A stretch of DNA of 64,000 bases from JARYGU01 sp033795365 (GTDB lineage Bacteria; Pseudomonadota; Alphaproteobacteria; Rhizobiales; Rhizobiaceae), in contig JARYGU010000022.1 of assembly GCA_033795365.1 (NCBI GenBank), positions 23,560 to 87,559 on the forward strand, in the 5' to 3' direction. The notes under the pieces were generated by a model. It saw only the letters and a list, made by a program, of their open reading frames with translations, was not told the DNA's origin and did no database searches. How positions within the stretch are numbered: the first letter of the stretch is position 1; every line of letters begins with the position of its first letter. A program made the position numbers and the translations under genes. Of the stretch, positions 55,262 through 63,534 are shown one piece after another.

Positions 55262-56383
55262 TCAGGCCGCCTCGCGGGCGACGAGTTGCGCATAGTTGCG
55301 CGCCGACCGGCGCTGCTCGGCGATCGCCAGTTTCTCCACGAGTTCGAGCATGGCTTGCGAGGAGGGAGCGCGGCGGATCCTGCCGAGCAGCCTTTCGCAA
55401 ACCGAGAGCCTGTCCTCCTCGCCTTTCGCCTCGCGCCGCCACATCAGCGTCGCCTCGGCAAAGAGGATGCTGATATCCGCGCCGAGACCGCACGCTTCGA
55501 AGAGCGCCCGCACCGCCGTCTCGCGGCCGTCGGCGAGCACGGAACGGACGCGCTTCTCCGCCAGGCCGGAAAGATCGACGACCGCGGCGGCAAGGAATTC
55601 GATACGCCCGGAGCACAGAGCATGCATCAGGAATGCCGGTGTCAGCCGGCCGCTTTCGCGCAGATGTTCCACGAGCGCCGGAATTTCGGAAGGCGCGATA
55701 TCGCCGGCCATGGCGATCGTCGCGATATCGCAGGCTTCGCGGGTTATCCGCTCGACGCGGGTGCCGCCGACCGCCGCGCGGATCAGGCCGAAATCGGCAA
55801 GGGCGGCGGCGACCCGTTCGACCAGCGCCTGGCGCGCCTCGCCCGGCAGGTCCTCCCGGTCGAGAAGCAGATCGCGAATCTGCGCGTCGTGCCCCAGCCG
55901 TTCGGCAATGCGCTTGAGGCTGCGGCGCGAAAGTACGGCGCCCTCGTTTTCAAGAAGCGCGAGGATATCGGAAACCTCGCCGATTTCGGCAAGCGCGGCC
56001 GAAACGGCACGCGACACGAACGGTCTGTGGGCGATCAGCGAGCGGGTGACGCCGCTACCTCTGGCTGCCAGATCGACAAGGTCGGCATCGCCTAGGACGG
56101 GAGAACGCAAAATGATCTGAGCGGCGATCTCGGGCTGGTCTTCCGCAAGCGGCAGCACCACCGCGCGCGGCGCCGCCTCGAAATCGGCCAGCGCTTCCGA
56201 AAGCGCGAGCCGCACTCCGGGCGCCGGATCGTCAAGCAGGAAAATCATCGCCATTTCAGCGGCATGACGCTCGTCGCCGGTGATCGCGGCCCGGCAATAG
56301 GCCCTTGCAAGCGCATCCGCCGCGCGCGCCCTGTCGCCAGCCCTCGCGGTTTCGACCCAACGGAGAAATGCCTGAATGATCAA
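55262..56383 (-). CDS. DUF2336 domain protein
   Basis: A 373-residue, largely helical protein with repeated alanine-, arginine- and leucine-rich segments, of the DUF2336 family found in Rhizobiales and Caulobacterales. No catalytic motif or membrane helix is visible. Helical-repeat folds of this kind usually mediate protein contacts. Not obviously linked to its neighbours. Confidence 0.75.
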   Translation of the reverse strand: MIIQAFLRWVETARAGDRARAADALARAYCRAAITGDERHAAEMAMIFLLDDPAPGVRLALSEALADFEAAPRAVVLPLAEDQPEIAAQIILRSPVLGDADLVDLAARGSGVTRSLIAHRPFVSRAVSAALAEIGEVSDILALLENEGAVLSRRSLKRIAERLGHDAQIRDLLLDREDLPGEARQALVERVAAALADFGLIRAAVGGTRVERITREACDIATIAMAGDIAPSEIPALVEHLRESGRLTPAFLMHALCSGRIEFLAAAVVDLSGLAEKRVRSVLADGRETAVRALFEACGLGADISILFAEATLMWRREAKGEEDRLSVCERLLGRIRRAPSSQAMLELVEKLAIAEQRRSARNYAQLVAREAA

Positions 56384-56577
56384 CGAAACGCCCCAACGAT
56401 TCCGCAGCCGCTTCCCGCTGCAACTTCAACGCTAGCGGCAAAAAGTTTAAGATTGGTTCACCATAACCGTTAACCCGGTCCACGGCTGCCTGCACATGAC
56501 GGTCGCTGACCGCCGTGCGTCGTTCGTGAAGCGCAAAGGACTCCGATTTAAAAAGGTTATGCGGTAGATAAGAAGCC

Positions 56578-57348
56578 ATGACCTTGTCGCCTCGCTCGCT
56601 TTTCCGCCCGCCGCAAGGGATCGACCCCGGCGATCCGGCGATCGCGAGTGCCGATCTCTTGCTTGTGGATACGGCCGCGCTGGAGCAATTCCAGGAAAAG
56701 TGTGGAGCGGTTTCCCGTCCGGAATTGCGTAAAAACAAAGAAAGGGAGCGGTTCCGTGATTCAGGGAAAAACGGAAACGCTCCAGGCGCATCCCGCCCGA
56801 CCGGCCTCGCCTATCTTACGCTGAGCGCGCGGTCGGACGGGGACGACGAGATCCTCCTGCGCAAAGCGGTCTTAATCGGCGCCGCAGGCATCGCGCTCAA
56901 GGATGTCCGCAACGGCGCCGAGGTGCAGCGGCTGGACGTGCTCTTGTCCGTTGCGGAGGCGGAGGAAGGGGTGGAGCATGGCCGCACGAAGATACTGGCG
57001 CTGACGGACGGGATGCTGCCGCCGGCAGGCTCGTCTGCCGGCTTCTCCGAAAAGTCGCGGCGCCTGATCGGGCTCGCCTTCGATCCGGCCGCCCTTGCCG
57101 CCACACTCGGCGCGACGCGCGAGCGCAGTCCGGATGGGCAATGGGCTCCCGCCTTCGCGCAGGCAAGGACGGCGACCCTCTTTTCGTCGAAGGCCGCAGG
57201 TCTCGCAGCCTTTGACGCCCCCTCGCCGCTTGCCGGCGAGCCGCTGCTGATGGACTGCCACATCTCGCGCGCCGACGGCTTCGACGGACGCCTTACCGCC
57301 GACCCGCAGCAGGTGGAAATCATCAACGCCGCCTACGAGCGAAGCTGA
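56578..57348 (+). CDS. Divergent HpcH/HpaI aldolase/citrate lyase (CitE)-like protein containing a palindromic repeat
   Basis: A 256-residue protein. The C-terminus GFDGRLTADPQQVEIINAAY corresponds to the CitE pattern GFDGK-IHP-Q-N, and LIGLAFDPAALAATLGA resembles the metal-site region around the conserved Asp. The Lys and IHP of classical CitE are changed to Arg and ADP. Residues about 38-69 (EKCGAVSRPELRKNKERERF and on) are encoded by a rhizobial palindromic repeat at 56689-56785 that has kept the frame open. Activity is doubtful; it may be a decaying or repurposed paralog. Confidence 0.6.
   Translation: MTLSPRSLFRPPQGIDPGDPAIASADLLLVDTAALEQFQEKCGAVSRPELRKNKERERFRDSGKNGNAPGASRPTGLAYLTLSARSDGDDEILLRKAVLIGAAGIALKDVRNGAEVQRLDVLLSVAEAEEGVEHGRTKILALTDGMLPPAGSSAGFSEKSRRLIGLAFDPAALAATLGATRERSPDGQWAPAFAQARTATLFSSKAAGLAAFDAPSPLAGEPLLMDCHISRADGFDGRLTADPQQVEIINAAYERS
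56689..56785. repeat. Rhizobial palindromic repeat inside a coding sequence
   Basis: The block around AAAAGTGTGGAGCGGTTTCC and GGAATTGCGTAAAAACAAAG is, from memory, a repeat found many times in Sinorhizobium/Rhizobium intergenic regions. Its 3' half forms a hairpin of GGAGCGGTTCCGT (56745-56757) with ACGGAAACGCTCC (56771-56783), 12 of 13 pairs. Boundaries are approximate. Confidence 0.75.
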
Positions 57349-57378
57349 CGGGCTTTCGTGGCTCTGCTCTTGCGTCAA

Positions 57379-57396
57379 TGTACGCTGCAGCGTACA
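57379..57396. promoter_or_regulatory. 18-bp perfect palindrome, putative operator of the RelE/ParE-antitoxin locus
   Basis: TGTACGCTGCAGCGTACA ends 8 bases before the toxin ATG at 57405. Its placement matches autorepression by the antitoxin. An in-frame ATG at 57378 would make it coding, which is less likely. Confidence 0.75.
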
Positions 57397-57404
57397 ACAT
57401 AAAC

Positions 57405-57740
57405 ATGAAGCGGTATGAAATCGAAGTCTACGAAACTGAGGATGGGAAAGTCCCTTTTCAGGACTGGCTTGACGGCATTAAGAATCAGGAAGTGAAAACC
57501 CAAGTGGTGGCCCGCATCCGCAGGGCCTCGCTGGGGAACTTCGGAGACTGGAAGGCGCTGACCGGCGCGGCAGGCATCTGCGAGATGCGCATCCATAGCG
57601 GCCAGGGCTTCCGCATCTTCTATATAGTTGTCGGACAGATCATCATTTTGCTGTTGGCCGGCTCGACCAAAAAGGAACAAGATAAGACCATAGCGAAGGC
57701 GAAGAATTATCTTGAAGATTACAACAGGAGGGTAAAATAA
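57405..57740 (+). CDS. RelE/ParE-family toxin (addiction module killer type)
   Basis: A 111-residue protein starting MKRYEIEVYETEDGKVPFQDWL. Conserved features IRRASLGNFGDWKALTG, GICEMRIHSGQGFRIFY and LLLAGSTKKEQDKTIAKAKNYL match phage-derived killer proteins (Gp49/HigB-like group). No clear Shine-Dalgarno precedes the ATG. It overlaps its antitoxin by one base (TAATG). Confidence 0.88.
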   Translation: MKRYEIEVYETEDGKVPFQDWLDGIKNQEVKTQVVARIRRASLGNFGDWKALTGAAGICEMRIHSGQGFRIFYIVVGQIIILLLAGSTKKEQDKTIAKAKNYLEDYNRRVK

Positions 57741-58045
57741 TGGCCCGAGCAAGTAGACCTTTTGATTTTGACAAGTACGACGACCTGTTGCGCGATCCTG
57801 AGAACGCCGCAGTCTATCTGGCAGAATTTCTTGAGAGTGGCGATATGGAGCTATTTCAAGAAGGTCTTCGCCATGTCGCCAAGGCGCAGGCAGGCGGCCT
57901 GGCCAAAGTTGCCGAACAGGCTCAACTGAACAGAGGGAGCCTGTACAAATCCCTTTCCAAGACCGGAAAACCCCAGTTTGAAACCCTTGCCAAAATGCTG
58001 GAAGCCATGGGGCTGCAATTTACCATCACGCCGATTCATCAGTAA
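57740..58045 (+). CDS. Antitoxin partner of the RelE/ParE-family toxin
   Basis: A 101-residue addiction-module antidote with a Cro/C1-type helix-turn-helix: GGLAKVAEQAQLNRGSLYKS, then LAKMLEAMGLQFTI. The N-terminal third (FDFDKYDDLLRDPENAAVYL) is the toxin-binding part. Probably binds the palindrome at 57379-57396. Start overlaps the toxin stop. Confidence 0.9.
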   Translation: MARASRPFDFDKYDDLLRDPENAAVYLAEFLESGDMELFQEGLRHVAKAQAGGLAKVAEQAQLNRGSLYKSLSKTGKPQFETLAKMLEAMGLQFTITPIHQ

Positions 58046-58065
58046 CGATTTTGGCTGCAGTCCCG

Positions 58066-58683
58066 TCAGGACGCCGACGCAGGCCTTGGCGGGCGCATCA
58101 TCTCGAAGACCTCGCTTGCCTCGGAATAATCCATATAGCCCATGCGGCCGACCGGGCGGGCGATCGACATGTCGAGAAGCCCGTCGCGGATGATTTCTTC
58201 CTTGATATGGATGCCGACGACCTGACCGAAGACGACCCGGTTTTCCGACGATTGCCCGTTCAGCCCCTTCGGGCGGAGGATTTCCGTCATCCGGCATTCG
58301 AGCGCGGCGAAGGCTTCGGCGACGAAGGGCGCCTCCACGAGACGGCCGGGCTCCGGCGTGAGGCCGGCAATGGCGAATTCGTCGACGCCATGCGGCACCG
58401 CGACGGAACTCGCATTCATCGGCACGGCGAGATTGCGGCTGACGAAGGAGCAGGTGAAGACCCCCGTCTCCTCGATATTGGCGACGCTGTCCTTGCGCCC
58501 GCCGGAGGAGAACATGACGATCTTCGGCACGTCGCTCACCGCATTGAAGAAGGAATAGGGCGAGAGGTTCAGCGCACCGTCCGCCCGCCTCGAGCCGATC
58601 CAGCCGATCGGACGCGGCGAGACGATCGCCTTGAACGGGTCGTGCTTCAGGCCGTGGGCATTGGCGGAGGTTTCGTAGAACAT
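58066..58683 (-). CDS. Flavin reductase family protein
   Basis: A 205-residue FMN-binding split-barrel protein. NLSPYSFFNAVS and ETGVFTCSFVSRNLA match the flavin reductase (FlaRed) domain. It probably reduces FMN with NADH for a partner monooxygenase, or acts alone. One base overlap (TGATG) with the nitroreductase upstream shows co-translation. Confidence 0.87.
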   Translation of the reverse strand: MFYETSANAHGLKHDPFKAIVSPRPIGWIGSRRADGALNLSPYSFFNAVSDVPKIVMFSSGGRKDSVANIEETGVFTCSFVSRNLAVPMNASSVAVPHGVDEFAIAGLTPEPGRLVEAPFVAEAFAALECRMTEILRPKGLNGQSSENRVVFGQVVGIHIKEEIIRDGLLDMSIARPVGRMGYMDYSEASEVFEMMRPPRPASAS

Positions 58684-59279
58684 CAGAGCTCCCCTCGTCC
58701 GTCTTCGCCAACCCAGGTGACGATCTCGGAAAGCTCCGGGCGCGGCCTTTCGGTCGGCGGAACCTGCGCGGTGCCGATATGGATGAAGCCCGCCACCTTC
58801 TCCCCCGGCCGCACGCCGAGGACCGGATAGGCGCGTTCGTCGAAGGCATACCATTCGGTCAGCCAGTTGGAGGCAAAGCCATGGGCATTGGCGGCCATCA
58901 GCAGGTTGAGGCAGACCGCCCCCGCCGACATCAGCTGCTCCCATTCCGGGATCTTGAAATGCGGCGCCGCAGTGCTGACCACGGCGACGACGACGGGCGC
59001 GCGGGTGAACCGCGTGTTCTCGACGGTCACCATCTCCTCGGAAAGGTCCGGCCTGTCCGCGATCGCGATCTTCGCAAGCTCGGCGCTGATGCGTTCCCGC
59101 TCGCCGCCGCGATAGACGATGAAGCGCCACGGCGCGAGCTTGCCGTGGTCCGGCACGCGCGAAGCCAGCTTCAGCATCCCCTCGATCTCGGCCTTGCCGG
59201 GCCCCGGGTCGCCCATCTGGAACGCCGGAATGGAACGGCGGCTCGAAAGATAGTCGATCAGCTTGATTTCGGTTTTCAT
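58683..59279 (-). CDS. Nitroreductase family protein
   Basis: A 198-residue FMN-dependent NAD(P)H oxidoreductase. SSRRSIPAFQ (FMN phosphate contact), LASRVPDHGKLAPWRFIV and VCLNLLMAANAHGFASNWLTEW are typical of the NfsB/YdjA-like group. First gene of a pair with the flavin reductase, so the pair may share a flavin or substrate. Confidence 0.87.
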   Translation of the reverse strand: MKTEIKLIDYLSSRRSIPAFQMGDPGPGKAEIEGMLKLASRVPDHGKLAPWRFIVYRGGERERISAELAKIAIADRPDLSEEMVTVENTRFTRAPVVVAVVSTAAPHFKIPEWEQLMSAGAVCLNLLMAANAHGFASNWLTEWYAFDERAYPVLGVRPGEKVAGFIHIGTAQVPPTERPRPELSEIVTWVGEDGRGEL

Positions 59280-59382
59280 GGGGAGGAACTTCCACTAACT
59301 TGCGGGCCGCGAGCGCGGCCATCAAAATGCCATTTGCCGGGCCTTCAAGTGGAGCCAGAAAGTCAGGAAGTCAACCATCGCC

Positions 59383-60333
59383 ATGCGCATGCCCCGCAAT
59401 TCCGCTCCCGCCAGAAGCCTCGCCCTTCTCGCCTGCCTTTCCGCGGCCCTGCCCGCCAAGGCACAGGATTCGATCGAGAGTTTCTCGCAGATCACCCCGC
59501 ACAAGGGCGGCAAGCTGGCGACCTCCTTCAATCCGCTCGTAACCGGCGAGGCTTCGCCGGCAAATCTTCGCGACGTGATCTGCGAGGCGATGCTGACGAA
59601 GAACGGCAAGCCGATGCAGCACGGCCTGACCTGGCGCGTCTTCTCGCCGATACCGGGGGCGGACGGCAAGCTGCCGCTGCTTGCCACTTCCGAAGGCGGA
59701 TCGGCCGCCTTCCAGCTCGTTCCCGGCGAATATTTCGTCAATGTCGCCTTCGGCCGCGCGGGGGCGACGAAGAAGCTGCTGGTGCCGGAAAGCGACGCCG
59801 TCGACAAGCAGGTGATGGTGCTGGACGCCGGTGGGCTGATGCTCAACGCCGTCTCCGGCTCGGACGTGCGCATTCCGCCGGGCGAGCTCAGCTTCTCCAT
59901 CTATGCCGCCGAAGCGCGCGAGGACGGCGAACGCTCGCTGGTGGTGGCCGACGTCAAGCCCGGCACGGTCGTGCGCCTCAATGCCGGCACCTACCACGTC
60001 GTCTCCGACTACGGCACGGTCAATGCCGTCATCCGCGCCGACATCCAGGTGGAGGCCGGCAAGCTCACCCAGGCGACCATCCAGCACAAGGCGGCCAAGC
60101 TGACGCTGAAGCTCGTCTCCGAGCCCGGCGGCGAGGCGATCGCCGATACCGCCTGGTCGATCCTAACCTCGTCGGGCGACGTGGTCAGCGAAAGCGTCGG
60201 CGCCTTCCCGACCATCGTGCTGGCCGAAGGCAGCTATTCCGCCGTCGCCCGCAACAAGGACAAGATCTACCAGCGTGACTTCACCGTGACCCCCGGACAG
60301 AACACCGACGTCGAGGTGCTGCTGACGCAATGA
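59383..60333 (+). CDS. Secreted beta-sandwich protein of unknown function
   Basis: A 316-residue protein with a signal peptide ending PAKAQDS. The rest alternates short beta-rich units, each with a Gly-containing turn and a Tyr near the end (PGEYFVNVAFG, AGTYHVVSDYG, EGSYSAVARN), consistent with three or four carboxypeptidase-regulatory-like (CarboxypepD_reg) domains. Periplasmic or outer-membrane associated. A hairpin at 60335-60356 follows the stop. Confidence 0.7.
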   Translation: MRMPRNSAPARSLALLACLSAALPAKAQDSIESFSQITPHKGGKLATSFNPLVTGEASPANLRDVICEAMLTKNGKPMQHGLTWRVFSPIPGADGKLPLLATSEGGSAAFQLVPGEYFVNVAFGRAGATKKLLVPESDAVDKQVMVLDAGGLMLNAVSGSDVRIPPGELSFSIYAAEAREDGERSLVVADVKPGTVVRLNAGTYHVVSDYGTVNAVIRADIQVEAGKLTQATIQHKAAKLTLKLVSEPGGEAIADTAWSILTSSGDVVSESVGAFPTIVLAEGSYSAVARNKDKIYQRDFTVTPGQNTDVEVLLTQ

Positions 60334-60396
60334 AGCGGCACCCTTTCGGGCACCGCCTCCTTGCAACTTTCCCAAAAATCCGACGGCCGGAACGCC

Positions 60397-62376
60397 TCAG
60401 GCCGCCGCTTTCGCGAGCGCCTTGCGCTTGACGTCCGGCGGCGTCGCCTCGTCGGCGAGCGCTGCGATCGCCGCGTCGAGGCTCATCGGCGTCTGGTTCT
60501 GCGAGCCGAGGCGGCGGATGTTGACCGAGCGCTCCTCCGCCTCGCGCCTGCCGCAGACGAGGATCACCGGCACCTTGGTCACCGAGTGCTCGCGGACCTT
60601 GTAGTTGATCTTCTCGTTGCGCAGGTCCGTCTCGACCGTCAGCCCCGCATCGCGCAGCTTTTCCGCCACCTCGCGGGCATAGTCGTCCGCCTCCGAGGTG
60701 ATCGTCGCGACGACCACCTGCAGCGGCGAGACCCACAGCGGCATGTGGCCGGCAAAGTTCTCGATCAGGATGCCGAGGAAGCGCTCCATCGAGCCGCAGA
60801 TGGCGCGGTGGATCATCACCGGCTGCTGCTTCTCGGAATTGTGGTCGATATAGAACGCGCCGAAGCGTTCCGGCAGGTTGAAGTCGACCTGCGTCGTGCC
60901 GCACTGCCATTCACGCCCGATCGCGTCCTTCAGCGTATATTCGAACTTCGGCCCGTAGAACGCGCCCTCGCCCGGCAGGATGCCGGTCTTGATGTTGTTC
61001 GACTGGCGCTGGATCATCTCCAGCACGCCCGTCATCACGCTTTCCGCGCGGTCCCACAGCGCGTCCGAGCCGACGCGCTTGTCCGGCCGGGTCGAGAGCT
61101 TGATGGTGATCTCCTCGAAGCCGAAATCCTTGTAGACCGACAGGATCAGGTCGTTGATGCGCAGGCATTCCGCCGCCATCTGCTCGTCGGTGCAGAAGAC
61201 ATGCGCGTCGTCCTGCGTGAAGCCGCGAACCCGCATCAGCCCGTGCAGCGCGCCGGAGGGCTCGTAGCGGTGCACGTTGCCGAATTCCGCAAGCCGCACA
61301 GGCAGTTCGCGGTAGGACTTCAGGCCATGCTTGAAGATCTGCACATGCCCCGGGCAGTTCATCGGCTTCAGCGCAAAGACCCGGTCGTCGTCGGTGTCGT
61401 CGCCGGCGACCGTCACCTTGAACATGTTGTCGCGATACCAGCCCCAGTGGCCGGAGGTCTCCCAGAGCGACTTGTCGAGCACCTGCGGCGCGTTCACCTC
61501 CTCATAGGTGCCGGCCAGACGGCGGCGCATATAGGCGACGAGCGTCTGGAACATCCGCCAGCCCTTGCCGTGCCAGAAGACGACGCCCGGCCCCTCTTCC
61601 TGGAAATGGAAGAGGTCCATCTCGCGGCCCAGGCGGCGGTGGTCGCGCTTCTCGGCTTCGGCAAGGATGTTGAGATAGGTGTCCAGCTCCTCCTGCGTGC
61701 GCCAGGCGGTGCCGTAGATGCGCGTCAGCATCGGATTGTTCGAATCGCCGCGCCAATAGGCGCCGGCCACCTTCATCAGCTTGAAGGCCGTGCCGATCTG
61801 CCCCGTCGAGGCCATGTGGGGCCCGCGGCAGAGGTCGAACCAGTCGCCCTGGTAATAGATCTTGAGGTCCTGCCCTTCCGGGATCGCATCGACCAGCTCG
61901 ACCTTGTAGTTCTCGCCCTTCGAAGCGAAGACCTCGCGCGCCTTCTCACGCGGCCAGACCTCCTTGGTGAAGGCCTTGTTGCGCTGGATGATCTCCTTCA
62001 TCCGCTTCTCGATCTTCGGAAGGTCGTCGGGCGTGAAAGGCTCGTTCTTGGCGAAATCGTAATAGAAGCCGTTCTCGATCACCGGACCGATGGTCACCTG
62101 CGTTCCCGGCCAGAGCTCCTGCACGGCTTCCGCCATCACATGCGCCGCATCGTGGCGGATCAGCTCCAGCGCGCGGTCGTCGTCGCGGGTGACGATCTCG
62201 ATCCGGCCGTTCGAAACGGGATCGGAGAGATCGCGCAAATCGCCGTCGAGCGAAATCGCGACCGCCTTCTTGGCCAGCGACTTCGAAATCGCCTCGGCCA
62301 CATCACGCCCCGTCGAGCCCGCGGGATAATCGCGGACGGAGCCATCGGGAAAAGTCAGGGAAACGGGTGCAGACAT
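60397..62376 (-). CDS. thrS: Threonyl-tRNA synthetase
   Basis: A 659-residue class II synthetase: N-terminal TGS domain, second additional domain (HDAAHVMAEAVQELWPGTQV), catalytic core with zinc ligands and motif 2 RVRGFTQDDAHVFC, and a C-terminal anticodon-binding domain (PVILVCGRREAEE). The ATG at 62376 has AGGAG upstream. The leader (62377-62536) was inspected for an operator hairpin of the E. coli type; none is clear. Confidence 0.96.
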   Translation of the reverse strand: MSAPVSLTFPDGSVRDYPAGSTGRDVAEAISKSLAKKAVAISLDGDLRDLSDPVSNGRIEIVTRDDDRALELIRHDAAHVMAEAVQELWPGTQVTIGPVIENGFYYDFAKNEPFTPDDLPKIEKRMKEIIQRNKAFTKEVWPREKAREVFASKGENYKVELVDAIPEGQDLKIYYQGDWFDLCRGPHMASTGQIGTAFKLMKVAGAYWRGDSNNPMLTRIYGTAWRTQEELDTYLNILAEAEKRDHRRLGREMDLFHFQEEGPGVVFWHGKGWRMFQTLVAYMRRRLAGTYEEVNAPQVLDKSLWETSGHWGWYRDNMFKVTVAGDDTDDDRVFALKPMNCPGHVQIFKHGLKSYRELPVRLAEFGNVHRYEPSGALHGLMRVRGFTQDDAHVFCTDEQMAAECLRINDLILSVYKDFGFEEITIKLSTRPDKRVGSDALWDRAESVMTGVLEMIQRQSNNIKTGILPGEGAFYGPKFEYTLKDAIGREWQCGTTQVDFNLPERFGAFYIDHNSEKQQPVMIHRAICGSMERFLGILIENFAGHMPLWVSPLQVVVATITSEADDYAREVAEKLRDAGLTVETDLRNEKINYKVREHSVTKVPVILVCGRREAEERSVNIRRLGSQNQTPMSLDAAIAALADEATPPDVKRKALAKAAA

Positions 62377-62536
62377 GAATGAACTCCTATCCAGTCCCGC
62401 CAACGAATGCGGGTGGTATGCGAAGGGAAGAGGCCGGATGCCCCGGCGCGTGCGTCGCGCGGTATAAAGGGAAATTGGGGGGATTGGAAGGGGCTGCCAG
62501 AACGGCCTTAGAGCGATGTAAGATTCCAGCTAGAAA

Positions 62537-62968
62537 TCAGCACACAATGATGTCTAAATAGCCAGCTGAAGCGAGATCCAGCATGACCCGATCGCGCGTG
62601 ATGATCGGGATGTTCTTTACCCGCGCCGTCGCGATCAGATAGCAGTCGCCTGGATCCCTATGCCCGGTATGGACTACGACGGCTGCGGCCTCGTAGGCGA
62701 TCCGTTGTTTGATCGGAATGGTTTTCGCCCCCGTAGCAGCCACCGACTCCGAAAACCATTTGGATGGGGACTTCGCATTGAGGTTCGGCGGATTCTTGTG
62801 TGCTGGCTTTCGAGAGGCGATCGCCAACTCCCAAACCGTAATCGGTGACACATATAGGGTGCCGGTGTCCTGGTTACCTGCGACCGCAATAAGCGCTTCC
62901 TCCGACAGAATGTCTACGGCGGTCACCAGCCAGTAAAGCGTATGCGTATCGAGCAACACGCCTGGCAA
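62537..62968 (-). CDS. PIN-domain toxin (VapC-like)
   Basis: A 143-residue ribonuclease fold. Acidic residues Asp7 (LLDTHTLYWL), Glu47 (TVWELAIA), Asp105/Asp108 (RDPGDCYLIATA) and Asp126 (ITRDRVM) form the PIN quartet. TTG at 62968 is the probable start, with AAGGA in the end of the preceding gene as Shine-Dalgarno. It follows the small gene at 62972-63181 by 3 bases; together they look like a toxin-antitoxin pair. Confidence 0.88.
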   Translation of the reverse strand: MPGVLLDTHTLYWLVTAVDILSEEALIAVAGNQDTGTLYVSPITVWELAIASRKPAHKNPPNLNAKSPSKWFSESVAATGAKTIPIKQRIAYEAAAVVVHTGHRDPGDCYLIATARVKNIPIITRDRVMLDLASAGYLDIIVC

Positions 62969-62971
62969 GGC

Positions 62972-63181
62972 TCAGTCCTTGGCGGCGAACTTACGGAGAT
63001 TGGAAGAACTGCCTTTCAGGGCTTGTTCGGCAATTGGTTTCGTCAGGTCAACGCCCTTTTTGAGAGGCAGTTGCGACGATTTCATCGAGTCGGCACCACG
63101 CACTTCGATGAAGCGGCCGCTACGTGAATCGCGCACCACCCACCTGCCGGTCGGCTCCCGTTTGAGATCAGCTTTTGTCAT
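62972..63181 (-). CDS. Small basic protein, probable antitoxin of the PIN toxin
   Basis: A 69-residue protein. It has no helix-turn-helix or AbrB/ribbon motif that can be recognised. The core VVRDSRSGRFIEVRG could be a beta hairpin used in DNA or toxin binding, and the C-terminus (LTKPIAEQALKGSSSNLRKF) may wrap the toxin. Position just upstream of a PIN gene with 3-base spacing is the standard antitoxin placement. No Shine-Dalgarno precedes its ATG. Confidence 0.65.
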   Translation of the reverse strand: MTKADLKREPTGRWVVRDSRSGRFIEVRGADSMKSSQLPLKKGVDLTKPIAEQALKGSSSNLRKFAAKD

Positions 63182-63217
63182 GCGGAATATATAATTCGAA
63201 ATCGTCCTTGGCGCGAG

Positions 63218-63231
63218 TCTATCGATATAGA
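63218..63231. promoter_or_regulatory. Short inverted repeat upstream of the PIN toxin locus
   Basis: TCTAT-cgat-ATAGA is a 5-bp-arm inverted repeat 37 bases upstream of the small gene's ATG. AT-rich sequence around 63187-63195 could contain the -10 element. Candidate operator, weakly supported. Confidence 0.35.
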
Positions 63232-63279
63232 TTTAGGTCTTGCACTCTTAAAAAGATTGCATTCACCCCCACCTATGCT

Positions 63280-63295
63280 AGGTTACATGTAACCT
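63280..63295. promoter_or_regulatory. 16-bp perfect palindrome, putative mazEF operator
   Basis: AGGTTACATGTAACCT ends 20 bases before the mazE ATG, in the gap between the two divergent toxin-antitoxin loci. The site overlaps TATGCTAG at 63274-63281, a possible -10. Confidence 0.75.
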
Positions 63296-63315
63296 TAACC
63301 CGAAAGCGAACCACC

Positions 63316-63534
63316 ATGCCCTCTCTCCCCAAGCCTTCCCGCATCAAGGTCGGCGAACATCGCGCCCGGCTGCGTGCCCAGGGGCTGCGGCCGATCCAGA
63401 TATGGGTTCCGGATGTGCGGGCGCCTTCCTTCAAGGCCGAAGCGCGCCGCCAGTCGCTTGCGGTGGCCGCCAGCCCGCAGGCCGAGGACGATCAGGCGTT
63501 CATCGATGCGGTTTCCGATCGGGACGAGGAATGA
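63316..63534 (+). CDS. MazE-type antitoxin (MazE family, Rhizobium type)
   Basis: A 72-residue protein of the antitoxin MazE-like family: RIKVGEHRARLRAQGLRPIQ and IWVPDVRAPSFKAEARRQS. It lacks the AbrB-type barrel of E. coli MazE. The acidic C-terminus (EDDQAFIDAVSDRDEE) probably neutralises MazF. It overlaps the toxin by 4 bases (ATGA). Confidence 0.9.
   Translation: MPSLPKPSRIKVGEHRARLRAQGLRPIQIWVPDVRAPSFKAEARRQSLAVAASPQAEDDQAFIDAVSDRDEE

Noticed and set aside
62377..62536. Possible thrS autoregulatory leader or riboswitch
   Set aside because: No tRNA-like hairpin, T-box or known riboswitch core can be seen; only an ordinary leader with a Shine-Dalgarno.
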